Source of the DNA: Prochlorococcus sp. AG-347-J20
Lineage (GTDB): Bacteria; Cyanobacteriota; Cyanobacteriia; PCC-6307; Cyanobiaceae
Assembly (NCBI GenBank): GCA_003281485.1
Contig: QCBW01000003.1
Span: 58,404 to 122,403, forward strand
Direction: 5' to 3'
DNA: 64,000 nucleotides
Shown: piece after piece, positions 36,565 to 46,348 of the stretch
Layout of the letters: every line of letters begins with the position of its first letter
Position numbering within the stretch: the stretch's first letter is position 1
The notes under the pieces: model-generated
Databases searched by the model: none
Seen by the model: only the letters and a program-made list of their open reading frames with translations
Told to the model about the DNA's origin: nothing
Position numbers and translations under genes: made by a program

Positions 36565-37227
36565 TTATAAAGATATCAATTTATCAGCAGTAACAATTCT
36601 AGAAATACCTTTGTTTAATAATAATGGAGCAACAATCTTAAATACGTCTGGATTAGGAACTTTGATCACTTTTTGATCTTTATTACAAAATCTCTTTGCC
36701 AGCTTTATGTCAAAGAAAATTTCAATTGTTTTTCTATCCAATTCTTCTTTAGAAAGAAATTGCCAATCTGGATAATCTCGTAAGTATTTGATTTCTAACT
36801 CAATTTTTTTATCAACAATCATATAAACAGTATTTGGAAGATCTACATCTGAAATAGGCACAGATGATAAATCTTTCTGAATAGAATTTTCAATGTCATA
36901 ATCTAAAGGTGTTATTTCTGTGAATTGAGAAATACTAGATAATTCATTAGAATTATTTCCTAACTTAGGATTGTTAGAATTTTCTTTCGAAAACTCTTTT
37001 GAGTCATTTAAGGGATTTTTTAATTCATATGATTTTGTCTTCAGATTTGATTTTTTACTTATTGATATCATTTTTTTATACTTTTCTTCACCAAGATGTT
37101 TTTTTAAATTTCTTACAATGGTTAATCTTGAACAATTAAATATTTCGATTAATTCATCCACTGTTTTACCATCCTTAAAACAGCTAATCATAGTTATTTT
37201 TTCTTTTTCTGAAATTCTTTTAGCCAA
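36565..37227 (-). CDS. Helix-turn-helix protein, unknown function
   Basis: A 220-residue protein with an N-terminal HTH-like segment, MISCFKDGKTVDELIEIFNCSRLTIVRNLKKHLGEEKY, resembling resolvase/transposase-type DNA-binding helices. A Ser/Asn-rich linker (about 60-110) follows, then a C-terminal domain with YLRDYPDWQFLSKEELDRKTIEIFFDI. No recombinase catalytic motif is visible, so it is more likely a conserved regulator than an integrase. It sits just left of tRNA-Arg at the island border. The start is TTG at 37227. Confidence 0.65.
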   Translation of the reverse strand: MAKRISEKEKITMISCFKDGKTVDELIEIFNCSRLTIVRNLKKHLGEEKYKKMISISKKSNLKTKSYELKNPLNDSKEFSKENSNNPKLGNNSNELSSISQFTEITPLDYDIENSIQKDLSSVPISDVDLPNTVYMIVDKKIELEIKYLRDYPDWQFLSKEELDRKTIEIFFDIKLAKRFCNKDQKVIKVPNPDVFKIVAPLLLNKGISRIVTADKLISL

Positions 37228-37354
37228 AATAATATTATATTTCTTAAATTTATAAGATAATTTTATTTAACCATAAATAGTAAAAATTTTCTTTTTGCTA
37301 ATACATTTTTTTAAAGAAAATATTATTATTTCTAGGGCTTAAGCAGCTTTCAGA

Positions 37355-37360
37355 TATAAT
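37355..37360 (+). promoter_or_regulatory. -10 box of tRNA-Arg
   Basis: TATAAT lies eight bases before the mature 5' end of the tRNA, a good spacing for transcription starting at or just before the tRNA. A -35 element is not clear. Confidence 0.6.
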
Positions 37361-37368
37361 AAATTAAT

Positions 37369-37442
<74 letters not shown>

Positions 37443-37488
37443 TTCAAAATAAATAATTTTTAATTTATTCTTATTAGGAAGGTTAATA

Positions 37489-38925
37489 ATGTCAAGATAT
37501 CCTGTTATACCAATAATACTTTGTGGAGGGACTGGCTCAAGATTATGGCCAATATCAAGGGAAAGTTACCCAAAACAATACCTTAAAATAAACTCCGAAG
37601 ATAACTTAACATTGTTGCAAAGGACTTTCAAAAGGATTTCAAATATTCCTGAACTAAAAGATCCTATTTTAGTTTGTAATGAGGAGCATAGATTTATTGC
37701 TGCAGAACAAATGCGACAAATTGATATTATTCCGCAATCAATCTTACTTGAACCATTTGGGAAGAATACTGCGCCAGCAATAACACTGGCAGCAATTACA
37801 GCTATTAAAAATGAGGAAGATCCAATACTACTAGTATTATCTTCAGACCACTATATTGAAGATGAGGCTAACTTTGAGAAAGTAATAAAAAATGGTATTG
37901 ATTATGCCAAAAAAGATAGATTAGTAACTTTTGGAGTTTCACCAACCAAACCAGAAACCGGTTATGGATACATCAAATCTGCAATGCCATTTAAAACAAA
38001 ACAAATTGAAGGTATTAAAATTGATGAATTCATAGAAAAGCCTGATATTGATAATGCCAAAAAGTTCTTGGAAGATAAACGATTTCTTTGGAATAGTGGA
38101 ATATTTGCTTTTAAAGCAAATATCCTAATTAATGAAATTAAAAATTTTTCGAAAGATATCTTTGAAACCTGCAACACTGCTCTATTAAATTCAGAAAAAG
38201 ACCTTGATTTCAAAAGAATAAATAATGAGGATTTCGCTAAATGTCCAAATATCTCATTAGATGTTGCTGTTATGGAAAAAACAAATTTAGGAACAGTTTT
38301 AAATTTAGACGTCGGTTGGAGTGATATTGGTAATTGGAATTCACTATGGGAAATTTCAAAAAAAGACATTCATGGAAATAGTTTTGAAGGTAAAACTTAT
38401 TTAAAAAATGTAAATAATTGCCTTTTAAGAAGTGAAAACAGACTAATAGTTGGAGTTGACTTAAATGATTTAGTAATTATTGAAACAAGAGATGCAATAC
38501 TAGTTGCTAATAAAAAATCCTCTCAAAAAATTAAACAAGTTGTTAACGATTTATCTAATGAAAATTTTCCTGAAAGTAAACTAAATAAAAAAACTTATCG
38601 CCCTTGGGGAAATTATGTTTCTTTGGTTGAGAGTAATACCTGGCAAGTCAAAAGAATTGAAATAAAGCCTGGAGAGAGCATATCTTTACAAAAACATAAA
38701 AAAAGATCTGAACATTGGGTTGTTGTGAAAGGTATTGCTAATGTGGAAATAGATAATAAAATTTCTACCATAAATATTAATGAGAGTATTTTTGTTTCAA
38801 AAGGAACAAAGCATAGGCTTTCAAATCATGGTGATGAAAATCTCATAATAGTTGAAGTTCAAATTGGTGATTATCTTGGAGAAGATGACATAATTAGATT
38901 TGATGATTTATATGGAAGAAAATAA
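37489..38925 (+). CDS. manC: Mannose-1-phosphate guanylyltransferase (bifunctional ManC)
   Basis: A 478-residue bifunctional enzyme. The N-terminal nucleotidyltransferase domain (PIILCGGTGSRLWPISRESYPKQY, then FIEKPD) makes GDP-mannose. The C-terminal type II phosphomannose isomerase cupin (RPWGNYVSL, GESISLQKHKKRSEHWVVVKG, FVSKGTKHRL) interconverts fructose-6-P and mannose-6-P. It supplies gmd and fcl downstream. A phosphomannomutase needed between the two activities is not in this window. A GGAAGGTT ribosome-binding site precedes the ATG. Confidence 0.95.
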   Translation: MSRYPVIPIILCGGTGSRLWPISRESYPKQYLKINSEDNLTLLQRTFKRISNIPELKDPILVCNEEHRFIAAEQMRQIDIIPQSILLEPFGKNTAPAITLAAITAIKNEEDPILLVLSSDHYIEDEANFEKVIKNGIDYAKKDRLVTFGVSPTKPETGYGYIKSAMPFKTKQIEGIKIDEFIEKPDIDNAKKFLEDKRFLWNSGIFAFKANILINEIKNFSKDIFETCNTALLNSEKDLDFKRINNEDFAKCPNISLDVAVMEKTNLGTVLNLDVGWSDIGNWNSLWEISKKDIHGNSFEGKTYLKNVNNCLLRSENRLIVGVDLNDLVIIETRDAILVANKKSSQKIKQVVNDLSNENFPESKLNKKTYRPWGNYVSLVESNTWQVKRIEIKPGESISLQKHKKRSEHWVVVKGIANVEIDNKISTININESIFVSKGTKHRLSNHGDENLIIVEVQIGDYLGEDDIIRFDDLYGRK

Positions 38926-38948
38926 TAATTTAACTAATAAAAAGATTC

Positions 38949-40361
38949 CTAACTACTCTCCAAAAATCCTTTACCGACTTTCCAAAAATTTATATTTGTA
39001 CCAAATAAATCTGACTCATTAATAATTCCCCTCGTATCAAAAACCCAAGCAGGTTGTCTCATATTTTTTGACATTTCTGACCAATTTATATTCAAATATT
39101 CACTCCATTCTGTAATGATAATTATTGCATCCGCATTTCGAAATGCCCTATCAAGATCATTAGTATAAGTCCAAGAACCTTCGCAGTTATCTCTATTGGA
39201 AATAAAATTTTCTTCATTCAATATATCATTTAATTGAACTTCACTTACCTGAGGATCATGGATATATAAATTAGCCCCATTTTCAATAAGTTCTTTAGAA
39301 ATTGCGATAGCTGGAGACTCCCTTGTATCATTAGTGTTTGATTTAAATGCAAAACCTAAAATAACTAATTTTTTAAAAGCAACTGTTCCAAAGAAAGATT
39401 CTATGATTAGTTTTGATATCCTTTTTTTTTGCCATTCGTTTAGAAGAACGACTTGTTCCCAATAATTAGCGACCTCTTCTAATCCATAATATCTACATAA
39501 ATAAATAATATTCAATAAATCCTTCTGAAAACAACTTCCTCCAAAACCAGGGCCAGCATTAAGGAATTTTTCCCCTATTCTTTTATCAGCCCCAATAGCT
39601 TTGGCAACTTCTTTAATATCGGCTCCAGTTGGTTCGCATAATGAAGAAATAGCATTAATAGAGCTAATCCTTTGAGCTAAAAATGCATTAGCAGTTAATT
39701 TTGAAAGCTCACTACTCCAGAGATTTGTAACAAATATTTTCTCTTTTGGAATCCATTTTTGATAAAGAAAGCTTAATTGCTTTATCGCACTTTGATCTTC
39801 TCCACCAATTAAAACCCTATCTGGATTTTCTAAATCTTTTATTGCTGTGCCTTCAGCTAAAAATTCAGGACTTGATAAAACAGAAAATGTTTTATTGGAA
39901 TCATTATTGATTGAATTGGTAAGTATCTTTTTTATTAATTCCGCTGTTCTAACTGGTACAGTACTTTTTTCAACAACTATAGTATGTCCACAAGCAAACT
40001 CTGAAACCATCCTAGCGCTTGATTCTATCCATTTTAAGTCACTTGCATAACCAGCACCAAGTCCTCTTTTCTTTGTCGGAGTATTCACTGATATGAATAC
40101 GATATCTGCTTCAGAAATTGATTTTTTAATATCAGTTGTAAAAAATAAATTTTTATTTCTATTCTTTTTTATAAGAAGGTCAAGTCCTTTTTCATAGACT
40201 GGTAATTTTGAACAATCCATATTATTCCAAGAATTAATTTTATCTTTATTAACATCGACTACAGTAACTTTAATTTCAGGACAGTATTCAGCTATCACTG
40301 ACATAGTTGGTCCACCAACATAACCAGCTCCTATGCAACATATTTTTTTTATTGAAAGAAT
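38949..40361 (-). CDS. ugd: UDP-glucose 6-dehydrogenase
   Basis: Makes UDP-glucuronate from UDP-glucose with two NAD. The dimerisation and UDP-binding domains are complete, with LNAGPGFGGSCFQKDLLNI holding the catalytic Cys and LAQRISSINAI nearby. The first ATG (40304) lies inside the protein. The NAD motif CCIGAGYVGGPT is encoded upstream, in frame, with no ATG, GTG or TTG. The start is therefore probably ATT at 40361, preceded by AAAGG, or ATA at 40352 giving MKKICCIGAGY. It pairs with the UDP-glucuronate epimerase gene nearby. Confidence 0.9.
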   Translation of the reverse strand: MLSIKKICCIGAGYVGGPTMSVIAEYCPEIKVTVVDVNKDKINSWNNMDCSKLPVYEKGLDLLIKKNRNKNLFFTTDIKKSISEADIVFISVNTPTKKRGLGAGYASDLKWIESSARMVSEFACGHTIVVEKSTVPVRTAELIKKILTNSINNDSNKTFSVLSSPEFLAEGTAIKDLENPDRVLIGGEDQSAIKQLSFLYQKWIPKEKIFVTNLWSSELSKLTANAFLAQRISSINAISSLCEPTGADIKEVAKAIGADKRIGEKFLNAGPGFGGSCFQKDLLNIIYLCRYYGLEEVANYWEQVVLLNEWQKKRISKLIIESFFGTVAFKKLVILGFAFKSNTNDTRESPAIAISKELIENGANLYIHDPQVSEVQLNDILNEENFISNRDNCEGSWTYTNDLDRAFRNADAIIIITEWSEYLNINWSEMSKNMRQPAWVFDTRGIINESDLFGTNINFWKVGKGFLESS

Positions 40362-40481
40362 GATGACTAAAAAACCTTTAATAATTATACATAATAAATT
40401 ATTTTAAGTATCAGAACTATTTAATAGATTAACCAAATTCAATTTTTTGCTTTAATCTAAAAAATTGGTAAAACTATAAAT

Positions 40482-41849
40482 ATGAATATTTTAAGCAATT
40501 ATAAATTTGAGGAAAAATTATTTTTCAGATTAGGAATATTTTTCTTACCATCTGCCCCTATTCTTTTCGCTTTATTTTTTTTAACTACAGTAATTGCTTC
40601 TTTTAAAAATAAGCAAAAATTTATAATTTTTCATGATAAATATAATCGTCTTTTTATGTTCGCAATTGCAGGAATGTTGATAATATCACTAATGCATTTT
40701 TTTACAATAGAGCCCTTAATTTTTAACTTTAGAAAATGGGATATTGCAGAGTCCAAAGAAATCTTATATACGCTCAAAACAAGTCCTTATTCATCTTTGA
40801 TAGGGATTTCAAATTGGATACCACTATTGTTTTGTTTTTTTTTCTTTCAAAATTATTTAAATTCAATTCAAGAAAGAAAATTAATAATGAAAATATTTGT
40901 AGCAGGAACAGTTCCTGTATTAATTTCGGGATTTGGTCAATATTTTTTTAATTGGCATGGAGAATTAAGTGCATTAAATGGCTTAATTATTTGGTTTCAA
41001 AAACCAAACCAACATCTTTCAGGATTGTTTAGCAATCAAAACTATACTGGTTGTTGGTTGAATATTGTTTGGCCATTTGTTTTGGCCATCTTTCTAGAAA
41101 GATCAAATGTTTTTTATAAAAAAGGAGTATCTATAGTTTTCTTACTTTCAATTGCATTAAGCTCTTTTTTAACATCTTCTAGAAATGCAATATTCGGATT
41201 ATTTCTTACTCTACCAATTATCATTGGAAAATCTTCTTATAAATTATTTTTATATTTAATAATTTTTCTTGGAATAATTTGTATTTTATATTTGTCAAAT
41301 TTTTTTCCAGAAAACATTAATTTTTCAATCGAAAATTACATTTCTCATAATTTTAATTTAATTTCACAATTAAAAAATAATCAACCTCAATTTGGTTATT
41401 CAAATATTGAAGATAAAAGAATTACTATAATTTCATTTGCCATTGGCATGATTTTAAAAAATCCAGTTTTTGGTTATGGTGCTTCATCATTTCCTGTACA
41501 TTATGGTTTAAGATACGATGTTTATAAAGGGCATGCCCATAATCTAATAATTGACCTTGCTTTTAATTATGGATTATTAATTTCCTTACTAATATTTGTA
41601 GCTATTTTTTTTATATGTTTTGAATCCTTTAAAAGAATTTTCTTATTTAAGATAAAGAGTTATTCAATAAATTATTTTGAAAGAGCTTGGTGGACTTCTT
41701 TTGTGATTCTATTATTTTCGCAAATGTTTGACGTTCAATACTTTGACTTGAGAATAAGTATTGCTTTCTGGCTACTTTTATCTGGCCTAAAATGTAAAGT
41801 TACTGAGGATAATGAAAATAAGACTTATACCACTTTGCAAAATTTCTAA
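40482..41849 (+). CDS. O-antigen ligase/polymerase family membrane protein
   Basis: A 455-residue protein with about eleven to twelve membrane helices and the Wzy_C/WaaL features: FLTSSRNAIFGLF, then a large periplasmic loop ending in NPVFGYGASSF and GHAHNLIIDLAFNYGLL, where the His is a family hallmark. It would either polymerise glycan repeats or ligate them to lipid A. Its 3' end overlaps the convergent epimerase gene by 50 bp. Wzy versus WaaL cannot be decided from sequence alone. Confidence 0.85.
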   Translation: MNILSNYKFEEKLFFRLGIFFLPSAPILFALFFLTTVIASFKNKQKFIIFHDKYNRLFMFAIAGMLIISLMHFFTIEPLIFNFRKWDIAESKEILYTLKTSPYSSLIGISNWIPLLFCFFFFQNYLNSIQERKLIMKIFVAGTVPVLISGFGQYFFNWHGELSALNGLIIWFQKPNQHLSGLFSNQNYTGCWLNIVWPFVLAIFLERSNVFYKKGVSIVFLLSIALSSFLTSSRNAIFGLFLTLPIIIGKSSYKLFLYLIIFLGIICILYLSNFFPENINFSIENYISHNFNLISQLKNNQPQFGYSNIEDKRITIISFAIGMILKNPVFGYGASSFPVHYGLRYDVYKGHAHNLIIDLAFNYGLLISLLIFVAIFFICFESFKRIFLFKIKSYSINYFERAWWTSFVILLFSQMFDVQYFDLRISIAFWLLLSGLKCKVTEDNENKTYTTLQNF

Positions 41850-42834
41850 TGCCTTTATTAAATTCAATTTTTGGTTTATAGTTTATCCAAGAATTTAAAT
41901 TTTCGATATTAGCCCAAGTCCTTTCAACGTCACCAGGCTGAATAGCTTCAAATTCTTTTTTTGCAACAACTCCTAATTCACTTTCAAGAACTTCTATAAA
42001 TTTCAAAAGTGAAATTGGACGATTACTTCCAACATTAAAAATCATATGAGGTGCAAAGGAGCTTTCAGGACTTGGGTCAAGAAAATTAAAATTTGAATTC
42101 TTGATAGCTGGTTTATAACAGCAAGACTCAATTGCATCTATAACATCATCAATATATGTATAGTCTCTAAACATATTCCCATTATTAAATACTTTGATTG
42201 GTAATTTTTGAAGAATTGATTTAGCAAAAATCATAGGAGCCATATCTGGCCTCCCCCAGGGACCATATACGGTAAAAAATCTTAAGCCTATTGATGGAAT
42301 CTTAAAGAGATGGCTATACGAATGTGCCATTACTTCATTAGCTTTTTTTGTTGCTGCATAAAGGCTAATTGGATGATCAACTGAATCGCTCTCCTTAAAA
42401 GGTAATTTTTTATTACCTCCATATACTGAACTACTTGAAGCATAAATAAAATTTTCAACGCAATGTTTTTTGCATATTTCAAGAATATTCCCAAATCCCA
42501 CTAAATTTGTATTTAAGTATTGATCTGGATGATCAAGAGAATAACGAACCCCTGCTTGAGCAGCTAAATTGATAATAATATCAGGTGAAAAGATATCTGT
42601 AATATCATTTAATCTACTTTTATCTTCAATTGAGATATTAAAAAAGTTCCATTTTCCACTCGATTTTAAAGCTGAATTATTAATTCGTTTAATTCTTGCT
42701 TTTTTTAAATTTATATCATAATATTCACTAAAATTATCAATCCCAATAACGTTTTCTCCTCTTTCAATTAATCTTTTAGATATTGCTGCTCCAATAAAAC
42801 CTGCAGCTCCAGTAACTAATATATTTTTTGGCAT
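41800..42834 (-). CDS. UDP-glucuronate 4-epimerase-like protein
   Basis: A 344-residue extended SDR enzyme: ILVTGAAGFIGAAISKRLIERG (NAD site), IGIDNFSEYYDINLKKARI, a motif common to UDP-glucuronate epimerases, YASSSSVYGGNKKLPF, and the catalytic YAATKKANE. It would convert UDP-glucuronate from Ugd into UDP-galacturonate. GalE-type activity is possible but less likely given the DNFSEYYD motif. Confidence 0.88.
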   Translation of the reverse strand: MPKNILVTGAAGFIGAAISKRLIERGENVIGIDNFSEYYDINLKKARIKRINNSALKSSGKWNFFNISIEDKSRLNDITDIFSPDIIINLAAQAGVRYSLDHPDQYLNTNLVGFGNILEICKKHCVENFIYASSSSVYGGNKKLPFKESDSVDHPISLYAATKKANEVMAHSYSHLFKIPSIGLRFFTVYGPWGRPDMAPMIFAKSILQKLPIKVFNNGNMFRDYTYIDDVIDAIESCCYKPAIKNSNFNFLDPSPESSFAPHMIFNVGSNRPISLLKFIEVLESELGVVAKKEFEAIQPGDVERTWANIENLNSWINYKPKIEFNKGIRNFAKWYKSYFHYPQ

Positions 42835-42986
42835 TCAATACAAACTAGAAATAATTTTAATATTACTTTATTACCATTTCAAAAAATTTTTAATCATCAT
42901 TTATTTCATAAAATAAAGAGGTTTTAAAGAAAAAATTTTGATAATTTTAATTTTTAATTTATTATTAAATTATCAGAATTGAACTA

Positions 42987-44081
42987 ATGAAAAGAGCTTT
43001 AATAACAGGTATTACGGGACAAGATGGGAGTTATCTAGCTGAATTTCTTTTAGATAAAGGATATGAAGTACATGGAATAAAAAGACGGTCTAGTAGTTTT
43101 AATACAGAAAGAATTGACCATCTTTACGAAGACCCTCATGTAGAAAATAGAAAATTTATCTTACATTATGGGGATCTAACAGATAGTAGTAATTTGATAA
43201 GAATTATTGAAGAAATTCAACCTGATGAAATTTATAATCTTGGAGCTCAAAGTCATGTGGCTGTTAGTTTCGAAAGCCCAGAATATACGGCAAATTGCGA
43301 TGCCATTGGAACTTTAAGAATTCTAGAAGCAATAAGAATGTTAAATCTTGCAAAAAAAACAAAATTTTATCAAGCGAGTACTAGCGAACTATATGGAAAG
43401 GTTAGAGAAATTCCCCAAAATGAAATGACTCCTTTTTATCCAAGAAGTCCCTATGCAGTATCAAAATTATATGCCTATTGGATTACAGTAAATTATAGAG
43501 AAGCTTATGGTATTTATGCATGTAATGGCATTCTTTTTAATCATGAAAGTTCTCGTAGAGGGGAAACATTCGTTACGAGAAAAATTACTCGAGGATTAGC
43601 AAGGATTGCCTTAGGTCTTGAAGAATGTCTTTTTTTAGGGAACATTGATGCAAAGAGAGATTGGGGTCATGCAAAAGATTATGTTGAGATGCAATGGTTG
43701 ATGTTACAGCAAAAAATACCTGAGGATTTCGTTATTGCAACAGGCACATCTGAAACCGTGAGAAAATTCATAGAAAAAAGTGCAAAAGAACTGAATTGGA
43801 ATTTATCTAAAGATGAGCCAGCAATTATCTGGGAGGGAGAAGGAACTAACGAAGTGGGTAGAAGATGTGATACAAATGAAATCGTTATAAGAATCGACAA
43901 AAAATACTTTAGGCCTACTGAGGTTGATATTTTAATTGGAGATTCAAGTAAAGCATTAAAGGAACTAAATTGGAAACCCAAAATAAATCTAGATCAACTT
44001 ATTAAAGAAATGATTTCGGTAGATCTTAAAGAAGCAAAAGAGGAATACGAATTAAGAAAAATTAAAAATTTAACAAATTAA
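42987..44081 (+). CDS. gmd: GDP-mannose 4,6-dehydratase
   Basis: A 364-residue SDR enzyme that makes GDP-4-keto-6-deoxymannose. [54 protein letters not shown], the catalytic [10 protein letters not shown] and [21 protein letters not shown] are diagnostic. Its stop codon shares one base with the fcl ATG, so the pair is an operon. Confidence 0.97.
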   Translation: MKRALITGITGQDGSYLAEFLLDKGYEVHGIKRRSSSFNTERIDHLYEDPHVENRKFILHYGDLTDSSNLIRIIEEIQPDEIYNLGAQSHVAVSFESPEYTANCDAIGTLRILEAIRMLNLAKKTKFYQASTSELYGKVREIPQNEMTPFYPRSPYAVSKLYAYWITVNYREAYGIYACNGILFNHESSRRGETFVTRKITRGLARIALGLEECLFLGNIDAKRDWGHAKDYVEMQWLMLQQKIPEDFVIATGTSETVRKFIEKSAKELNWNLSKDEPAIIWEGEGTNEVGRRCDTNEIVIRIDKKYFRPTEVDILIGDSSKALKELNWKPKINLDQLIKEMISVDLKEAKEEYELRKIKNLTN

Positions 44082-45088
44082 TGAATAAGGAAATTACTCA
44101 CGAAGAAAAGTTCTTTATAGCAGGATCGACTGGGATGGTTGGAAGTTCCATAATTAGGAAGCTAAAAGAAAAAGGTTATGGGAATAAAGATTATGGGGGA
44201 GAAATTTTAGCTCCAAATAGAAATGAATTAAATTTATTAGATTTAGTGGAAGTCAAAAATTGGTTCGAACTACATAAGCCATCCGTAGTTATTTTAGCTG
44301 CCGCAAAAGTTGGCGGAATAATAGCCAATTCTTCCTATCCATTTGATTTCATATTCGAGAATATAAAAATTCAAAATAATGTTATTGAAGCTGCTTGGCT
44401 CAATGATGTAAAGAGATTTGTTTTTCTTGGAAGTAGTTGTATTTACCCTAAATTTGCAAAACAACCTATTGTTGAAGAATCGCTTCTAACAGGAGAATTA
44501 GAAAACACGAATGAACCATATGCAATAGCAAAAATATCTGGAATCAAACTCTGCGAATCGTTAAGAAAGCAATATGGTTTTGATGCAATTTCACTGATGC
44601 CAACAAATTTATATGGTCCACACGATAACTACCATCAACAAAATAGTCATGTAATGGCGTCTTTAGTTAGAAAATTTTGTGAGGCAGAATTATATAAGCA
44701 ACCAACAGTAACTTGTTGGGGTTCTGGTAAACCCGAGAGAGAATTTATGCATGTAGATGACTTGTCAGAAGCAGTTATTTTCTGTTTAGAAAAATGGAAT
44801 CCCAATAAAAGTAATGCACCAAAGGATCAAGCAGGAAATCCTTTATATTTTCTAAACGTAGGAACAGGTGAAGATATATCTATATTACGTCTTTCTGAAA
44901 TTATTTCGATGGAAGTTGGTTATCAAGGCAAGGTTATTTGGGATCAGAGTAAACCTGACGGGACTCCAAAAAAGCAACTTAACGTCGAAAAATTAAAAAG
45001 TCTTGGCTGGAGCCCAAGAATAGACTTAAATGATGGGATAGCATCAACCATTAGAGACTTTCAAGCAACCCATTTAGAGAAAACCTAA
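44081..45088 (+). CDS. fcl: GDP-L-fucose synthase
   Basis: A 335-residue epimerase/reductase that turns the Gmd product into GDP-L-fucose with NADPH. FIAGSTGMVGSSIIRKL, AAAKVGGIIANSSYP, LGSSCIYPKFAKQPI and YAIAKISGIKLCESLRKQYG carry the NADP and catalytic Tyr/Lys motifs. Two GT11 fucosyltransferase-like genes in the same island are the likely users of the product. Confidence 0.97.
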   Translation: MNKEITHEEKFFIAGSTGMVGSSIIRKLKEKGYGNKDYGGEILAPNRNELNLLDLVEVKNWFELHKPSVVILAAAKVGGIIANSSYPFDFIFENIKIQNNVIEAAWLNDVKRFVFLGSSCIYPKFAKQPIVEESLLTGELENTNEPYAIAKISGIKLCESLRKQYGFDAISLMPTNLYGPHDNYHQQNSHVMASLVRKFCEAELYKQPTVTCWGSGKPEREFMHVDDLSEAVIFCLEKWNPNKSNAPKDQAGNPLYFLNVGTGEDISILRLSEIISMEVGYQGKVIWDQSKPDGTPKKQLNVEKLKSLGWSPRIDLNDGIASTIRDFQATHLEKT

Positions 45089-45115
45089 TAAATTTTAATA
45101 AATAATTGTTAGAAA

Positions 45116-46168
45116 TTAATAACCATTTGGATTTGTTAAATGCCAATTCCAACCATCTCTGCACATATCTTCCAATGAATACTTTGGTACCCAATTTAAA
45201 ATTTCTAAAATCTTTGAATTATCCGCCACAACATTTTCCATATCTCCCTTCCTTCTTCCAACAAATGAATATGGTATCTTCAAATTATTGACCCTTTCAA
45301 AAGTTTTTATCAACTCCAACACTGTAATTCCTGAGCCGGTTCCAATATTTAAATTTAAAATCTGCGGATTATTACCTTGTAAAAATTTTAAAGCTTCAAT
45401 ATGACCATTAGCCAAATCCATTATGTGAATATAATCTCTTATGCAAGTACCATCTCTAGTATCCCAATCATTTCCAAAAATTTTTAATTGGTTTATATTT
45501 TTTGATGCTACTTTTAAAATTAAAGGAAATATATTATTAACTAATCCAATTGGGTTTTCTCCTAATTTTCCGCTGCAATGAGCGCCAATAGGATTAAAGT
45601 ATCTTAAATTAATTATTTTCCAGTTAATAGGGTCACTTTCATAAATATCATTTAAAAATAACTCAATAGTTGATTTATTTCTTCCATAGGGGTTGATAGG
45701 TTTTATTGAACAATTTTCTTTTATTTTTTCCTTCCCAAAATTATTGTAGATTGTAGCACTGCTACTAAAAATAATTGTCTTACATTCATATTTATCCATC
45801 ATCTTCAACAAATTTATAGATCCAACTACATTATTTTCCCAATATTTTAAAGGGTAATTGATAGATTCTTTTATGGACTTTAGTCCAGAAAAATGTATCA
45901 CTCCATTAATCTTTTTATTATTATCTGATGCAGTTTTAAAAATACTTTCTATGTTCTCTAATCGCCTAATATCTCCCTCAAGAAATTGTAAATTATTAAT
46001 TTTACCTTTATCTTTTTGACTTATTATCTCAATTAATCTTTTTATTACCAATGGACTACTATTTACATTTGAATCTAAAACATATACAAAATATCCATTT
46101 TCTAAAAGAGAAAGAACTGTATGGCTGCCGATATAACCACATCCTCCAGTTACTAATATATTCTTCAT
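45116..46168 (-). CDS. galE: UDP-glucose 4-epimerase
   Basis: A 350-residue SDR enzyme: ILVTGGCGYIGSHTVLSLLENG, HFSGLKSIKESINYPLKYWENN, FSSSATIYNNFGK, NPYGRNKSTIE (catalytic Tyr/Lys) and RDGTCIRDYIHIMDLANGH match GalE. It interconverts UDP-glucose and UDP-galactose. It is convergent with fcl. Confidence 0.95.
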   Translation of the reverse strand: MKNILVTGGCGYIGSHTVLSLLENGYFVYVLDSNVNSSPLVIKRLIEIISQKDKGKINNLQFLEGDIRRLENIESIFKTASDNNKKINGVIHFSGLKSIKESINYPLKYWENNVVGSINLLKMMDKYECKTIIFSSSATIYNNFGKEKIKENCSIKPINPYGRNKSTIELFLNDIYESDPINWKIINLRYFNPIGAHCSGKLGENPIGLVNNIFPLILKVASKNINQLKIFGNDWDTRDGTCIRDYIHIMDLANGHIEALKFLQGNNPQILNLNIGTGSGITVLELIKTFERVNNLKIPYSFVGRRKGDMENVVADNSKILEILNWVPKYSLEDMCRDGWNWHLTNPNGY

Positions 46169-46348
46169 TACTGAATTTAAAACTAATAAATTTTTTAATA
46201 AAAAATTATTCTCTAATATTACAACGAAAAGTATATTTTCTAAGAATTATTTAAGTTTAAGTAATTAAAAAAATTATTATAGATTATAGATAAAGTAATC
46301 TAATCTGCTTTAGAGATTTATTATTTAATTAGGCAGCTTATAGAATTT

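Noticed and set aside
36565..37227. HTH protein beside tRNA-Arg considered as an integrase or transposase
   Set aside because: Only a short helix-turn-helix segment is visible; no Arg-His-Arg-Tyr, Ser-recombinase or DDE catalytic motif could be found.
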